Shown: positions 12,668 through 24,578, counted from the stretch's first letter. The stretch is DNA of 64,000 bases from Bryum argenteum (GCA_037043015.1 CM073329.1:9750648-9814647); one strand, 5' to 3'. Program-made: numbers and translations. Notes: generated by a model not told the origin, from the letters alone.

Positions 12668-13088
12668 TTAGAAGTATGTCCTAAATGCCAGAGAAGTAGG
12701 TATATACCTGGATCTGATAGTGTTCATGTTCGAGAGACTATAAAACCATTCACTTGCTTAAGATTAGTATCTAACTCTATGGTGTTAAAACTGTTACAAT
12801 TGTCTTCACCAAAATTGATAGCACCTTCGGAAAACTCATTCAAATTCTGAGAAAACCATACAACGTGACTATCAAAATTGAGGGAGAACTGGCTCTTGAT
12901 GCAAATCAAACTCAACCTCCTTAAGAACCTCTTGGTGTAAAAAACTAGGCTAGGCTTACACGGTACTAACTCACTTGAATTTATTGACCTAGGCACCAAC
13001 GCCCTACACAAACAAAAAACTTCTAAAGCGTTATTTGCAGTGCACGGGTTGTATAAAAATATAATTGAAAGCGCAATTTTATCATTTG

Positions 13089-13154
13089 CGGACCAACTGA
13101 CTAATTACAATACTATCTACACGGACCAACTGACTAATTACAATACTATCTACA
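13089..13154. repeat. Perfect 33-bp tandem duplication
   Basis: Two identical 33-bp units, starting CGGACCAACTGACTAATTAC, abut at 13122. Confidence 0.9.
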
Positions 13155-14214
13155 AGAAATAATTTGCCTAGAGACGCAAAGCACCAAGTGTGGACTCGTC
13201 ATCACGAAGTTAGGCTTTCACGTTTTGAACATATAACTCAAGATCCTAGCATACAAAACTCCTTTTGTCCTCATTGTGAACATTGGACCATAAGTGTCGT
13301 GTTTTGGAACATTTCTGCACTAGACTAAGACTAAGAGATTGGTAACTTTAGTTTATATTGTTTCTTCAAAGTGTCACACACGGACAAAACGTTTGAAATT
13401 GTCTTTGTGCTTACAATATAAAACACTAAAGCCTTCACTCACAAATAACATAATAAAACTTGTAACTTTTTGACCAGTTTCTAAAAAAATTGAACTATCG
13501 TCAGCACCCACTATTTAAATTATAATTTCGCCTACTTAATTCCGTAGGGTTGTTAATTTTTAGAATGTGACTTTGTATGTAATGTACAAGATGCTAAATA
13601 TTATCTTCAGTGTAGTGTGGTTTGCCATCAAAAATATCAAAACCTTAAAATAGTCAAGAACCAAACAATATGGGCAATCAACCAAGAGCAAAATTCCAAA
13701 CCCAAATGGAGCTAGAAATTAGCTAGCATCTAGGGTGTTTGGTGCACCTATTACTCATATTTCTAAATCTCAAATTTAAATCCAAAAATCATTAATCTAA
13801 TTGGTTTAGTTTTTGCACAATCTTTCACACTTTTTTTTCAACAATGAATACATTCACCACACCACAATGAGCTTGCTAAAATAAATTTGTAATGAGCTTG
13901 CTATAACAAATGTGGGCAATATCTAACCATGTCATGAACATTAATAAAAGCTAGTAGGCAATTTCCCTACCAAATTGAAATACTCCAAAATGAGCTAGGT
14001 ACCATAATGAATGATTAAGTTCTTCTTCTATTCTATTGACTTTTTATAGTAATATATATTTCCTAGAGTATGATAAGTTAGAGGGCCATACATGGCAAAA
14101 ACATGGCATATCTCACTTGACAGATTACAAAAAGATTCAGCAGTACCTACCATGACAGAGATTCATGGGCCATGTTCAGCTTTCAGAGCTCCTGGCCTCT
14201 GACATTTCTCAAGT
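13155..14214. other. AT-rich spacer, no gene seen
   Basis: No supported coding frame or terminal repeats. Short direct repeats (AATGAGCTTGCTA...) occur near 13865-13905. Confidence 0.4.
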
Positions 14215-15945
14215 GCAGCAAAAAAATTCCCCAAATAAGTTAGACCAACCCCACCGGCTGCTGCGACCCGATGGATTCTTTTCCGCAACCCTAAACCAAC
14301 CATAGCCGACGAAGAAATGAAGCAGAATGAGACCCAAAAGTGGATGGAGAATTCCTCTTTGGCAACCTCGGACCAATTATAGCATGTCAAAAATGAAGCA
14401 AGACGAGACTCCCCGAGATGGATGTATATATGTACCATTGGAAAATAATGACGTTCCATAGAATCAATCATTTCAGGATGTGTGGACGTATGGATGGATG
14501 TTACTTTTGCAGAACCTGAACCAACCAAGAAACTGAAGCAAAAAGAGACCCACTCCACCCAGTGTCCCGCGATGAATGGTGGAATTTTTCCGTAACCCTT
14601 AACCAACCGTAGCGCATGACAAAGCGAGAACTACCCGGTGGCCCAAGAGAGATGGATGCATGCATGGATGGATGAATGTTTTTCCGCAACCCTAAACCAA
14701 GCATTCTTAGCACATAAAAGGAATGAAACAAAACAAGACCCACCCCACGTACCCGATGGATGGATGGATGTACCCATGAAAAATCGAGGATGGATGGATG
14801 TACCCATGAAAAATTGAGGATGGATGGATGTACCCATGACAAATCGAGGATGGATGGATGTACCCATGACAAATCGAGAACCACCCAGTGGCCCGAGAGA
14901 GATGGATGCATGCATGGATGGATTTCTTTTCAGCAACCCTAAACCAAGCGTTCTTAGCACATCAAAAGAATGAAACAAAACGAGACCCACCCCATGTACC
15001 CGATGGATGGATGAATGGATGGATGCATGCATGCATGGATGGATGTACCCTTGGAAAATAATGAGACCCACCCCACCCGGTGTCCCTAGGTGGATGGTGG
15101 ATTTTTTCCGTAACCCCAAACCAACCATAGCGGACAACAAATCGAGACCCACCCGGTGCCTCGAGAGAGATGGATGCGTGCATAGGTGGATGTTTTTCCG
15201 CAACCCTAAACCAAGCATTCTTAGCACATCAAAAGAATGCAACAAAACGAGACCCACCGATGGATGGATGTACTCATGACAAATCGAGAACCCCCCCCCC
15301 CCGTGGCCCGAGAGAGTTGGATGCATGCCTGGTTGCATTTTTTTCCGCAAACCTAAACCAAGCATTCTTAGCACCTAAAAGGAATGAAACAAAACAAGAC
15401 CCACCCCACGTACCGGTGGATGGATGAATGGACGTACCCTTGGAATGTACAAATCGAGAACCACCCGGTGGCCCAAGAGAAATGGATGCATGCATGGATG
15501 GATGTTTTTTCCCCAACCCTAAACCAAGCATTCTTAGCACATCAAAAGAATGAAACAAAATGAGACCCACCCACGTACCCCGTGGATGGATGGATGGATG
15601 TACCCATGACAAATCAAGAACCACCCGGTGGCCCAAGAGAAATGGATGCATGCATGGATGGATGTTTTTTCCCCAACCCTAAACCAAGCATTCTTAGCAC
15701 ATCAAAAGAATGAAACAAAATGAGACCCACCCACGTACCCCGTGGATGGATGGATGGATGTACCCATGACAAATCAAGAACCACCCGGTGCCCCGAGAGA
15801 GATGGAAGCATGCATGGATGGATTTCTTTCCGCAACCATAAACCAAGTGTTCTTTGCACATCAAAACGAGACCCGCCCCCATGTACCCGGTGGATGGATG
15901 GATGAATGTACCCTCGGAAAATAATGATGCTCCGTAGAATCAATC
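14215..15945. repeat. Complex tandem satellite (about 145-270 bp units)
   Basis: About ten degenerate units each carry a 'CGCAACCCTAAACCAA' block (near 14285, 14594, 14685, 14930, 15110, 15199, 15345, 15513, 15673 and 15831), a GAGACCCACCC block and (GGAT)n runs. The unit at about 15471-15630 is repeated essentially without change at 15631-15790, with a 160-bp period. Within 14756-14879 a 30-bp subunit (GATGGATGGATGTACCCATG...) occurs four times. A GGAAAATAATGA block recurs near 14440, 15052 and 15916. The long open frames here, up to 247 codons, are by-products of repetition. Telomere-like CCCTAAA occurs once per unit but is not itself tandem. Confidence 0.9.
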
Positions 15946-16904
15946 ATTACAGTCCCCGAGTCCCCATTGCTTCTGTCTCGCGTCTCCAGGTACGTTCTCT
16001 GGCCGCAAGATAGGGGATTTTCTTTCTGCAGCTTTCTTTCCCCCCCCCCCCCCCTTTTTCCTTTTTTTGGGTACCCCTTTGCCTGCTACTAACATTCTTT
16101 TTTCTTTGCCTGCAGGTTGCGTAGATAAGATGGACATGTCATACATTGGAAGCATTCTTCAATACGAAATGATGATATGCTTTTTTGATGTTGATGATGA
16201 GTGATCGAATAATGGATGAGGTGTAATGTCTGTTTGTGTTTGTTGATATCAATTCTTACAACAACTTAGGTGGAGGGTGGTTACCAAGAGAATGTAGGTA
16301 TTCATTTCGGAAATCAGAGGTTGGGGTCACTTTGTGGCCGATAATAAGGATTCACATGTCACTTTTTCCTTCAAAGTATGCATTGGCCAATTAAATCTTA
16401 GATGATTACAAGTTAAGTTGTCATTAAATGTTATTTGGCAAGTGGTATGCTCTAGTTTGGACGCTAATCACCTTTTATTTCAAGCTAAGATACTTTAAAA
16501 CACAATCGTTCATATGGCAATGTGTTTGTGTGGACAAATGGATGGCTAGTGATCATTTCTCTCATTTGATCACTTTTGTGGATTCATGAAATGCAAAAAC
16601 TTATGAAGTGATGTGCGTAGATTAGTGAGAGATCTTCCATTGGCACTCATAGAAATTTGAATTCTATGGTCTCTGATAGCTGTGTAGAGACCTATCACTA
16701 TTGTGAAGGCCTTCTTCTTTACCATTTTAAGATGCCCAAAGCATTATCTGGACAAACTCAAGATAACGTAGTTTCGATGCTCTAGAGAGGATGTTTACTC
16801 AAGAAGATGGAAAGTACTTTGCATGTGAGTGTGGGAAGTGTTCATAACCTTTGTCAGGTACATGTTTCAGGTGTAAATTTCTTGCCTAGAGGTAGACCCC
16901 GGAA
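15946..16904. other. Spacer, no gene supported
   Basis: Contains a C15 tract (16040-16054). The part near 16750-16900 may be the decayed N-terminus of the adjacent Tc1/mariner relic, but no motif could be read. Confidence 0.35.
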
Positions 16905-17560
16905 GTTATATAGAGCATAGGAACAAAGGTTTGTGTTAGAAATGGTGAGGTGAAGAGTTGGTACATGTATAAATTTAGCAAGGTCTTCGCAACAAGTATT
17001 GGGAGTGAAAGTGAGCTCTCATAGTATTAAACGTGCACTTCATAGAGCACGTTTGCATTCGCAAACAAAGGTCAAAAACCACATCTTTCTTGCAAAAATG
17101 TAAAGGCACATTTAGAGTTCGCTAGTGTCCACTAAGACAGACGGACAGAGGATAGGAGTCGAGTAATCTTTTCAGACGAGTGTAAAATCAACCGTTTCAA
17201 CGCAAACCGAAGGGTTTGGAGTTGGACACAAGAGACGATGCTCCTTTCGGAAGGAACTATAAGTCAAACAGTAAAACATGGAGGTGGGAGAAATATGGGT
17301 TGCACGCATGGACCTCAATCGATATGCAAGAAAAGTGGAGGGGCGCATTAATCACATTCATTAATGAGACATTCTAGAGAAAAATCTCCACAGGGTAATT
17401 TTCAAGTTCAACTTAGACCGTTCTCCTCTTATCTCCCAACAAGACAATGCTCCCATTCACACAACGAAGTCGCTTCAAGAGTGGTTCTCACGGCAACCTT
17501 TTGCTCTCCTACCTTGACCTTCTGCAATATCAATCATACCTTTGAAAATTCTAATGTCAT
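16905..17560 (+). pseudogene. Tc1/mariner transposase relic
   Basis: A helix-turn-helix end (SSHSIKRALHRARLHSQTK, about 17014-17072) precedes VIFSDECKINRFNANRRVWS (from about 17162) with the first catalytic Asp at 17175-17177. TVKHGGG follows, then QQDNAPIHTTKSLQEWF with the second catalytic Asp at 17443-17445. The end reads SPTLTFCNINHTFEN, at the place of the usual SPDLNPIE...E segment. Stops and at least one frameshift between the two Asp residues (268 nt apart) show that it is dead. TA-flanked terminal repeats were not found. 'CCATTTTA(G/A)CG' occurs twice downstream (17599, 17621) and could be terminal-repeat remnants. Confidence 0.75.
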
Positions 17561-18292
17561 GTAGATTCTGAACTCTCGCTCACAAAGTTGAGACGTACCA
17601 TTTTAGCGAAATAACACCATTTTAACGGAATTGAGGTTATACATGTCCGATGGAAGGGCATTGGTTTTTAACCAGGAACACACATACTTGATGCAAAGGC
17701 ACTGAAATCAAGTGTAAAATCACTCTGGTCTGGTCAAACATAAGTTACAGAACAATGGGAGTAACACTCAATTGAATGCATCATATCAGTCAGTTGCGTT
17801 TCTATGACTGACTTCTTTTCAGTCATTACTGTTTGCAGTGACCGTCCAAATTTTGTTTGTAACCAGGAGTGCAAGCAGAGATGGAGCCAAATTCAATAGA
17901 TGTACAAGAAATACTGATGTAAGTCCACAATTGGGAGATGCAGACCATGTTGAGAAAGAGCCAAATATACATTCTTTTATTACAAGAGAACTTCCATGGA
18001 GCCATGCTTGTATGTTCGGTGAGTGTGAATAGTGCATACATTCCTCAGGTGACTTCAAGAAGTTCATGCATCTGGAGTGAAATTATAAATCTATGTAATT
18101 ATGCCAGGGCATGCTTGCACCTCTAATTAAAATTAATAATGAAGTCTGAAAATAATGCTCCTTCACGCTCTTCGAAGAATCATCAACATTTGAAGCATTC
18201 TCACCTTCCCAAACCTAAAATATATATGGTTCATAAACACTTACCTTAGTGGCTATTTGGTCTCAGGTAGATTGCTCAAATCTGACGTAACA

Positions 18293-18662
18293 TTAACCCT
18301 TAAACGTCTAGCTACACGGATTTGGGCAGCCCAGTATTGGATCACAGCATCTTTTGGACTTGGGCATCATGAATAGTGCACTTTTTGAACTTGGGCATCA
18401 TGAATGATCCAATCAATGATGAGCTTGCAACCTCCTACAAGTATTGTACAACCCCCAACCTACCTACCACAATCCTTTCAAAGCACAAAATCACTCATAC
18501 AAATTGTGATTTGAATTGTGAAATTTCACTTTTTGAATGCATCAGGAGAAGGTGACCAGTGTGACATCAAAATATAAGTGAAAAGTTGAGCACATTGAGA
18601 GCTACAGAGAAGATTCTGTTGGAAAAGGACCCCTCGGGTCACCTTAGACGTTTAAGGGTTAA
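18293..18662. mobile_element. TTAA-bounded MITE, 370 bp
   Basis: The termini are perfect 18-bp inverted repeats TTAACCCTTAAACGTCTA. The flanks (aca / aat) show no duplication beyond TTAA. There is no coding capacity. An internal short direct repeat (ACTTGGGCATCATGAAT) lies near 18360-18415. It belongs to the family described in the findings. Confidence 0.8.
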
Positions 18663-19059
18663 AATGGCCCACTATGGTTCACCATTACACCATCTTAGAC
18701 ACACCTTCAACTCCAACTTCAAAAATCCATAACAGTTAGGACAGTCCAAAATTTATGATCCTAGCATGTCCAAGATCTCCATTGTTCTTGTGTACAACCA
18801 GTAGTATGAGAACCAAACAAGATTCTATTCAATCGATGGAGTACAAGGAAATACGCAATAGACTTCAAATATCGAGTGAGTACAAGGAAATACGCAACAG
18901 AGTTGTTGGTATTATGTATTGTACTCACGATTCATTATTTATTGCAAGACTGTTTACACAGGTACAAAGTTGCCTCATCTCATTGCAACATGCTGAAACT
19001 GACTCGGTGACCAATATAATGAAAGAGAGGTACACTAATTTGTCGGTTAAATAGTAGAT

Positions 19060-19784
19060 AAGTCTGGTACGGATGTGATATTAAGCAGTTCGTAAGTACG
19101 AATGCGACATCCCTGATTCAGAAGAATCCAAAGTCCTGCTCTGATGTCAACACTATTATCACAGAAAAACAGAACTCCGTATTATCACATACGTACAATG
19201 ATACAAATGTCCTCTCAAGCAATCCATTAAAAAGGATTGACTGACCTCCTCAAATGTTACACTATCTACAGTCTCAAGTGTTATCCATACTGAATAATAA
19301 GCTCAGAGGTACCTCTGAAGAAGCATTCATTAGTTGGATCGATTAGTGTAAGGAACGACGTACTATAGCAATGAGAACTGACTGGTTGAAGACTCTAAAA
19401 CCCAGAAGAGTTCACATGCATCATTAGAGAAGGAGAAAAGCAGTAGAGAAATGCAAGCACAGACACAGTTCCTGAAGAAAGGATCGGTCCGTTGATTGGA
19501 TTATTGTAATCACTTGTTACATAATCACCTATTCATACCCGAATAACCTCGAAGTTCCGGAATATACAAATGTGGAGGAAAAAGCCATAATAGAGTTGGA
19601 ACGCTCACGTAGAGAATCAATCCATCTCCAGCTCAAGGTTCCTTCAGGCACTAGTATTCCTTCAGGCACTCTCACTCTCAATAAAATAAACGATAAATAA
19701 CAATATAACTCACTCCAATTATGGGTTCCTCAGCACACTGTACACACCTCGTAGTTGTAAAAAGAATCATAATCAAGCTCACCT
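19060..19784 (-). other. 3' flank of the DUF868 gene
   Basis: No other gene was seen. Just past the stop codon on the minus strand lies AGAG/GTGAGCTTG, a donor-like site, so a 3' UTR intron is possible. Confidence 0.35.
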
Positions 19785-20681
19785 CTATTCGTTCTTCCAC
19801 GCATAGAGCACCAAAGAGAATCCACTAGGACCCGAAGTCTCCTTATCCTTGAAGCTGTAAGTACCAGGCCATTGAAGCACCGAGCTGCAAGCTGCAACTT
19901 CTTTAAGCCACGGCTTATCTGAAGACAAACAAGTCTGGAACATGAAGACAGCATGCCCTACTCGCGGATTGAACAACCAGTTGTGGACGTCCCAGAAAAC
20001 CTCAACAGGGTTGCCATCCACGACAATCGTTTGATTGCCTCGGAACTTCCACATGAGCCGCTTCACTTGCACGACGACCTCTCGATCCACTCTCACGTAC
20101 ATCCGAGGCTCGTTAGTGGGGCCAATCTGACATTCTATCACAATATCATGTGCTTTTCCTCCTTCCTCAAACTGTGCTTTCGTCGAATGATACTTTTTGC
20201 CGAACACATGCTCGGATCTTGAGACCAAAATAGCTTCTATCGATGCTGGTCTTGCTTTCGTCTTCTTGTAAGCTTCACTGTACATGTCACCGAGGAGGAG
20301 GACGACCTCCCCATCGGAGACGACGGCTACGTAGAAGCTGTCGCTCGGTACTGGACCGCAGATGTACTTCGCGGAAGAAAGATCCCAGTAGACTTCTACT
20401 TTGAAGTCGTCTACTTCGAAGCTCTTTAGCCCCTGCTTTTTCCAGAACATCCATGGCTTCATGTCTACCTTGCACATGTGTTGGTCTACGTCTACGTTCA
20501 CACTTAACCCTTGCCCTATGAGATTCTTGCACCATGTGATTGAAAGGGGACGGCATTTGCCTGCTAACTTCGTTTGGTATAAACATGTGACAAGGTTTTG
20601 CGTCACTTTGTTGCTACCTGCTGAAGTGTCAACCACCTGTACTCCATACTCGCCGAAGCACGATGGCAATGATTCGTGCAT
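19785..20681 (-). CDS. DUF868 family protein, 298 residues
   Basis: This is an intact single-exon reading frame with ATG at 20681 and TAG at 19785. The protein follows the plant DUF868 pattern. An N-terminal SLPSCFGEYGVQV motif is at about 4-16. LVTCLYQTKLAGKCRPLSIT is at about 31-50, followed by WCKNLIGQGLSVNV at about 51-64. CKVDMKPW...KGL-type segments, VYWDLSSAKY..GP.P, FYVAVVSDGEVVLLLGDM, RMYVRVD and VVDGNPVEVFWDVHNWLF follow. The length matches the family's usual 280-320 residues. There is no signal peptide or membrane segment. DUF868 proteins have no established biochemical role that I can state. The start agrees with family N-termini. On the minus strand an acceptor (TTTTCTTGCAG, exon from 20916) and a donor (AAAG/GTATGTG, exon ending 21375) suggest a 5' UTR intron. 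Confidence 0.9.
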   Translation of the reverse strand: MHESLPSCFGEYGVQVVDTSAGSNKVTQNLVTCLYQTKLAGKCRPLSITWCKNLIGQGLSVNVDVDQHMCKVDMKPWMFWKKQGLKSFEVDDFKVEVYWDLSSAKYICGPVPSDSFYVAVVSDGEVVLLLGDMYSEAYKKTKARPASIEAILVSRSEHVFGKKYHSTKAQFEEGGKAHDIVIECQIGPTNEPRMYVRVDREVVVQVKRLMWKFRGNQTIVVDGNPVEVFWDVHNWLFNPRVGHAVFMFQTCLSSDKPWLKEVAACSSVLQWPGTYSFKDKETSGPSGFSLVLYAWKNE

Positions 20682-21960
20682 CGTGACAAGCTGCTTTGGT
20701 GTTAAAGTACGGTTTACAGTATTAGTGAGGCTACAACAATCTCCTCGATCTGCTCTTGCGATGACTAAACGATTGCGTTCGAGGATGCAGTCCTTCGATG
20801 CCAGCCATCGAAGTCCGCAATCACTAGTCGGATTCTAATATCAATACTATTGCCCTAGCGAGCAACATCGCGCGACATTGCATTACTCTGGTGCCTCGAG
20901 AGGCATTCTCGTGATCCTGCAAGAAAACCAAAAACCGAGGTTATTGAAGGAGTCACTTACAACGATGTTTGATTGGCGGTAACGGTAGTACAGGTCGAGA
21001 GATAACGAAGTACATGCTTCGTAAGATCCTAACATGGAAAGAGCACAAAACTTTGTTCCGGAATCTTGCAGAAGAATAACTAACTCTAAAAGCTTCCTTC
21101 CGGAGTTCAACGGAAAACAAACTCCAAAAAATTCTTTCCGGAATCTTACAATGGAAAAACAAGCTCTAGAGAAGTGTGACGTTCTCAATCGTTAATTATC
21201 TTAGAAACGGGGAGTAAAAACAAGAAGCTCTAATAGTCAGATCTAGAGCCATTTCGATTCTGAGCAGGAATAAAGAAAACTACACTGATCTAGTTACTGA
21301 ACTCTGCCGCACTAAACGCACACGAAGGAAGCAATGTACTTGAAATCTGGAGAGGAGAATGTATACGCACATACCTTTCGATATTAAGATTCACATCTGC
21401 GACATTGATTCTTTCTTTTGGCATTCCCTGACTCAGATCGATCTGAGAACAATGCTGAGCAGGAAGAAGCAAGAAAGGCCTCAAAAACTGTACCCTAAAC
21501 GAATCAAAATCTCTGAAACAATGTAGGCTTTGTTCGCATTCAAGAACGAAATCTGAGTTGCGAGATGGTGTAAAGAACTAGAGCCTAGCGCTAACCGACA
21601 ATCGTAAGATGATAAAGGAGAAGGAAGGAAGGAAGGAGGCACGGAAAACTAGATCTGCAGGAGTGGAAGGGAAGCAGTCCCGTTGTGGAGGTGCATGTCG
21701 AGGGAAGTGAATGAAGTGAGGGAGAGCAGGAAGAGGCAGGACACAGGGTGGCAGGAAGGAGCCGGTGGAGGTTGTCAGAGGAGCCAGCTCGCTACTCCGA
21801 CAATGCAGCAGGGCGCGCACTAGGAGGTCGTCAGACGGTGTCAGTGGAGTGCCTTCCTCTGATCTTCATCGTTCGTCTTCCCTTCCTTCATCCGCCATAG
21901 CTTTTGTCTTTCTGCAACTACGGTTTTTTTTTTTTTTGCTGAGGGGACACACGGGCAGCT
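20682..21960 (-). promoter_or_regulatory. DUF868 gene leader, probable 5' UTR intron and promoter region
   Basis: A likely leader intron spans 20917-21374 (GTATGTG ... TTTTCTTGCAG, minus strand). It contains short repeated segments around TTCCGGAATCTT. Upstream, 21580-21900 is richer in G and C than the surroundings and holds purine-rich runs, as is common around plant transcription starts. No TATA box is assigned. Confidence 0.4.
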
Positions 21961-22412
21961 AGCGGTTAGTGCAATATTTTATTCTTGAGGAGGGAGCGCG
22001 CGTGCCCGCGGGCAGGACCCTATCTCCGCGTGGGTTATTGTTGTCGTGGCCACGTTGACCCGCTTATTTAACGCCACTGGCTTGCACAATCTTCGGTAAG
22101 TTGGATCTCATTCCTTTTAATTGGTCTCATTCAATTCCCAATGGATGGAGGCGTTTCATACTCAATTTAATTCTTGGGTTGTACTATGATACATTCTTTT
22201 GGAGTACATTATATCATTGTATGGACTTGGACTAGATGTGAGTAAAATTTAGCATGAGTGAAAAATTGTTCATGAGTTTTTCGAAGGAGGGAAAAGAAAA
22301 AATACATCCCATGAGCTTGGTTTTAAGCATTTTAATGTTTTAGATTCATTTTCTATATTTTTCTTAACCAAAGAATGTATTATCATTTGAAAAAAATAAA
22401 ATAGCTATGTAG

Positions 22413-22752
22413 CTAGAAGCTCCGGTCCTTTTCTAAGGGGCCAACGTAAATGAAGTGTCCATTCGTAGTGTTAATAACCCGATGCCTACTGGACAAGGAA
22501 AAATTGGGACAATACTACTTCCCCGTTTCGAAGGTGGACACCATAAATGCGCTAGTTTCTAGCTATTTCCTAGTGCCTTGACATAGTATCCCCCCAAAGA
22601 GCTTTGAGGTACCCATACACCTAGACCCCTCTCCATAGTTAGGTGGACAGTGGTGGTGGGCACCACGCCAACATGTAGAATAGAAACTACAACCTTCTTG
22701 TGGGGGGGGGGGGTATGAGCTCCAACCACCAAGCCAAGGCATGTGGTGCCTC
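22413..22752 (-). repeat. SINE copy, near full length
   Basis: The tRNA-like 5' end is at the high coordinate (GCACCACATGCCTTGGCTTGG on the minus strand) and the CCGGAGCTTCTAG 3' end at the low coordinate. Poly-G/C expansion (12 G at 22700-22711) interrupts the region between the two promoter boxes. It is the same family as 26476-26837 but more diverged, and target duplications are not clear. Confidence 0.75.
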
Positions 22753-22831
22753 ACTTGAGAAATACATTAAGAACAATAACAGTTTTCCTATACATGGTAG
22801 CAAATAGTATATATGTATTGCAAAACTCGTT

Positions 22832-23040
22832 GTATAGGTACTATGAAGCCCTTTGGGGGATACCATGTTGGGTATCTCTAATGCACTAGTGGCTAGGTAG
22901 GAACTACCATAGTGTTCACCCCGAGAGGCGTTAGTAGTCTTGCCATTGGTGTGATGACCTCCGGGGATACATCCAAGGATTGGTCGAACTAACACTCTAG
23001 TCACGCCAACCTCTAAATAGGTTGGAGTTCCTCTTATCTT
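22832..23040 (+). repeat. SINE copy, 5'-truncated
   Basis: Starts within the GAAGCCCTTTGGGGGATACC segment and runs to CACGCCAACC..GGTTGGAGTTCC. The tRNA-like head is missing. It lies head-on to the fragment at 23046-23190. Confidence 0.65.
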
Positions 23041-23045
23041 AAAGA

Positions 23046-23190
23046 TACCCCACATGGTATCCCCCATAAAGCACTTGAGGTACTCATACAACAAGGATTC
23101 AAGGATCTTGCACCATAGTCAGGTGGTGAACACCTAGGAAATAAAACCCACAACCTCCTTATTGGGAGACATTAGCCCTAACCATGGAGC
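23046..23190 (-). repeat. SINE copy, 5' part only
   Basis: The minus strand carries the head region (CTCCATGGTTAGGGCTAATG..., GTGGGTTTTATTTCC) to GATACCATGTGGGG. Its 3' half is absent. Together with the preceding copy it makes a back-to-back pair. Confidence 0.6.
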
Positions 23191-24577
23191 GAAGTCTTCA
23201 CAATACATACAACTTTCCTAAAGGACTTTGAGAGTACCTTAGAACAAGGTCCATATCGCCATAATCCATCCCGAAATTTCTCAAATGATGATAATAAGTA
23301 GTCCTGCTTCACAATCGATTATATAAGTAAGGCCGCAAGTACATCCAATAACCATACCACAAATGAACTCCATGTATCTCCCTTTCTACCTCAAACACAA
23401 GAAGATGTATAAACTATAATATAGAACAAAATTCGGACCTCACTTCTATTTGAACCCCATGTTATGAAATGACTTTAATCATAGATATAAGAAATCGATG
23501 CTCTTACTTTGTGACTAAAATAACGAGGGGATATAGCTCAAGTCTAGCTAAGCTATGTGTAGATCCCATGATATTGATATGCTTGAATTCTTACAATATG
23601 GTCGGAACCACTTCCGCGACTAGTCTCGTGAAATTATGGTTGCCGTTGTACGGTGGGCTATTTCCTTGCTCACATAGTTTCCACGTCTCTCGATTGCATA
23701 TTTTAAGCGAGCAAGGCCATAGTTGTTGGCGAGCATCTACCATGAAGTAAGCACGCGAGCAACCCCTTCAAGTGGCCATGAATGTAACAGGTACCTTAAC
23801 GCACTCAATCCACCGGTTACGGCCAGGGCTCGCTGGAAGATGGTGACATGCCGCTTATTTATTTTTCTGATGCGCGAAGATTATGACACACCATGCAATT
23901 TGGCTCTCTCAGTACCTTTATGATGGAGGCTCCATGGAAATTTTTACCTAAAAAATGGATGTCTTGACCGGAGGTGTTTTTCATGGGTACAAAATAGGTG
24001 AAAGAGTTTCATCCATAGGGTTTTACCGCTTTTTACATTGCCTCAAGTTTGTTTAGATGCTTAAGTGGGAAATATACATGTGAGAAGCATTGGCGCAAAG
24101 TCATGCGATGGGCCAAATGTTGAAAAACAACATTGTGGATGACAAGTTGAAACTTTGAAGAGTTGCTCATCTAGAGTCTGTTTGTTTTTGACAAAATCAC
24201 TTGGATTGGGTCATGGATCAAGTTTAGTTTGTGAGTAAGAATTCACAGACCTATTTAAGAAAATACAAGTTTATGGCATGCATTTTAGTGAAGGCAACTC
24301 TTGTTTTTGGGTTTTCAAATAGGGAGCAGGTTTTATCACTGAAAACCACTCATGAGAAATGAAATTTTCTTTGTTTATGGAATCTTCTTACACAAGGATG
24401 ATCTTGAGATGAATTACAACAACTCTGCAATTGGAAGACTTTTGATTTGAATTATTTTGGTATTGGATTTCTAGAGTTGTTTACTGTGAAAGTGGTATTC
24501 TTCATACCCCTCCAAATACCTTACCTATGATGTTGTAACTCTCTGAAACCCTAAAAATTCTATATACTGTCACCCTA
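23191..24577. other. Spacer, no gene supported
   Basis: Frames at 23469-23923 have no recognisable domain. No terminal repeats were found. Confidence 0.35.
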
Positions 24578-24578
24578 T

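Larger units (their letters stand above)
10495..12745 (+). pseudogene. Tnp2 (CACTA-like) transposase relic, split by a nested element
   Basis: Pieces of a Tnp2/Transposase_21-like protein run in order on the plus strand. A Cys-rich segment at about 10500-10665 reads YTCGCEICHGFWTRPIL...HHRKYG. An intron-like gap ends in an acceptor at 10773, followed by an acidic exon (QREEYLDFQNGG...EDYEEFQ). Next come LQFNVILMSLYTLLLSATNP at about 11100-11190 and KLGLSHETIHCCDSGEILYW at about 11284-11343. The characteristic LxVCPKCQRSRY follows at 12668-12705. Frameshifts near 11010, 11060 and 11214 and a stop at 11212-11214 break it. The 1306-bp element at 11362-12667 sits exactly between 'NNAD-L' and 'E-VCPKC', and the frame continues across if it is ignored. 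No CACTA termini were located. Family assignment rests on motif memory of Tnp2 proteins. Confidence 0.6.

Noticed and set aside
14631-15374. 247-codon minus-strand ORF with SRFVMGTSIHP repeats
   Set aside because: It lies wholly inside the tandem satellite. Several frames on both strands are open for the same reason, and there is no domain.
14215-15945. Interstitial telomere array
   Set aside because: CCCTAAA occurs once per satellite unit and is not itself tandemly repeated.
19774-19791. 16-bp match (CAAGCTCACCTCTATT) between the DUF868 stop region and the CTL leader repeats
   Set aside because: It is probably a coincidental splice-donor-like string. No wider similarity was seen.
19953-20838. 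Plus-strand ORFs opposite the DUF868 gene
   Set aside because: They are antisense shadows. The minus-strand frame carries the family motifs.
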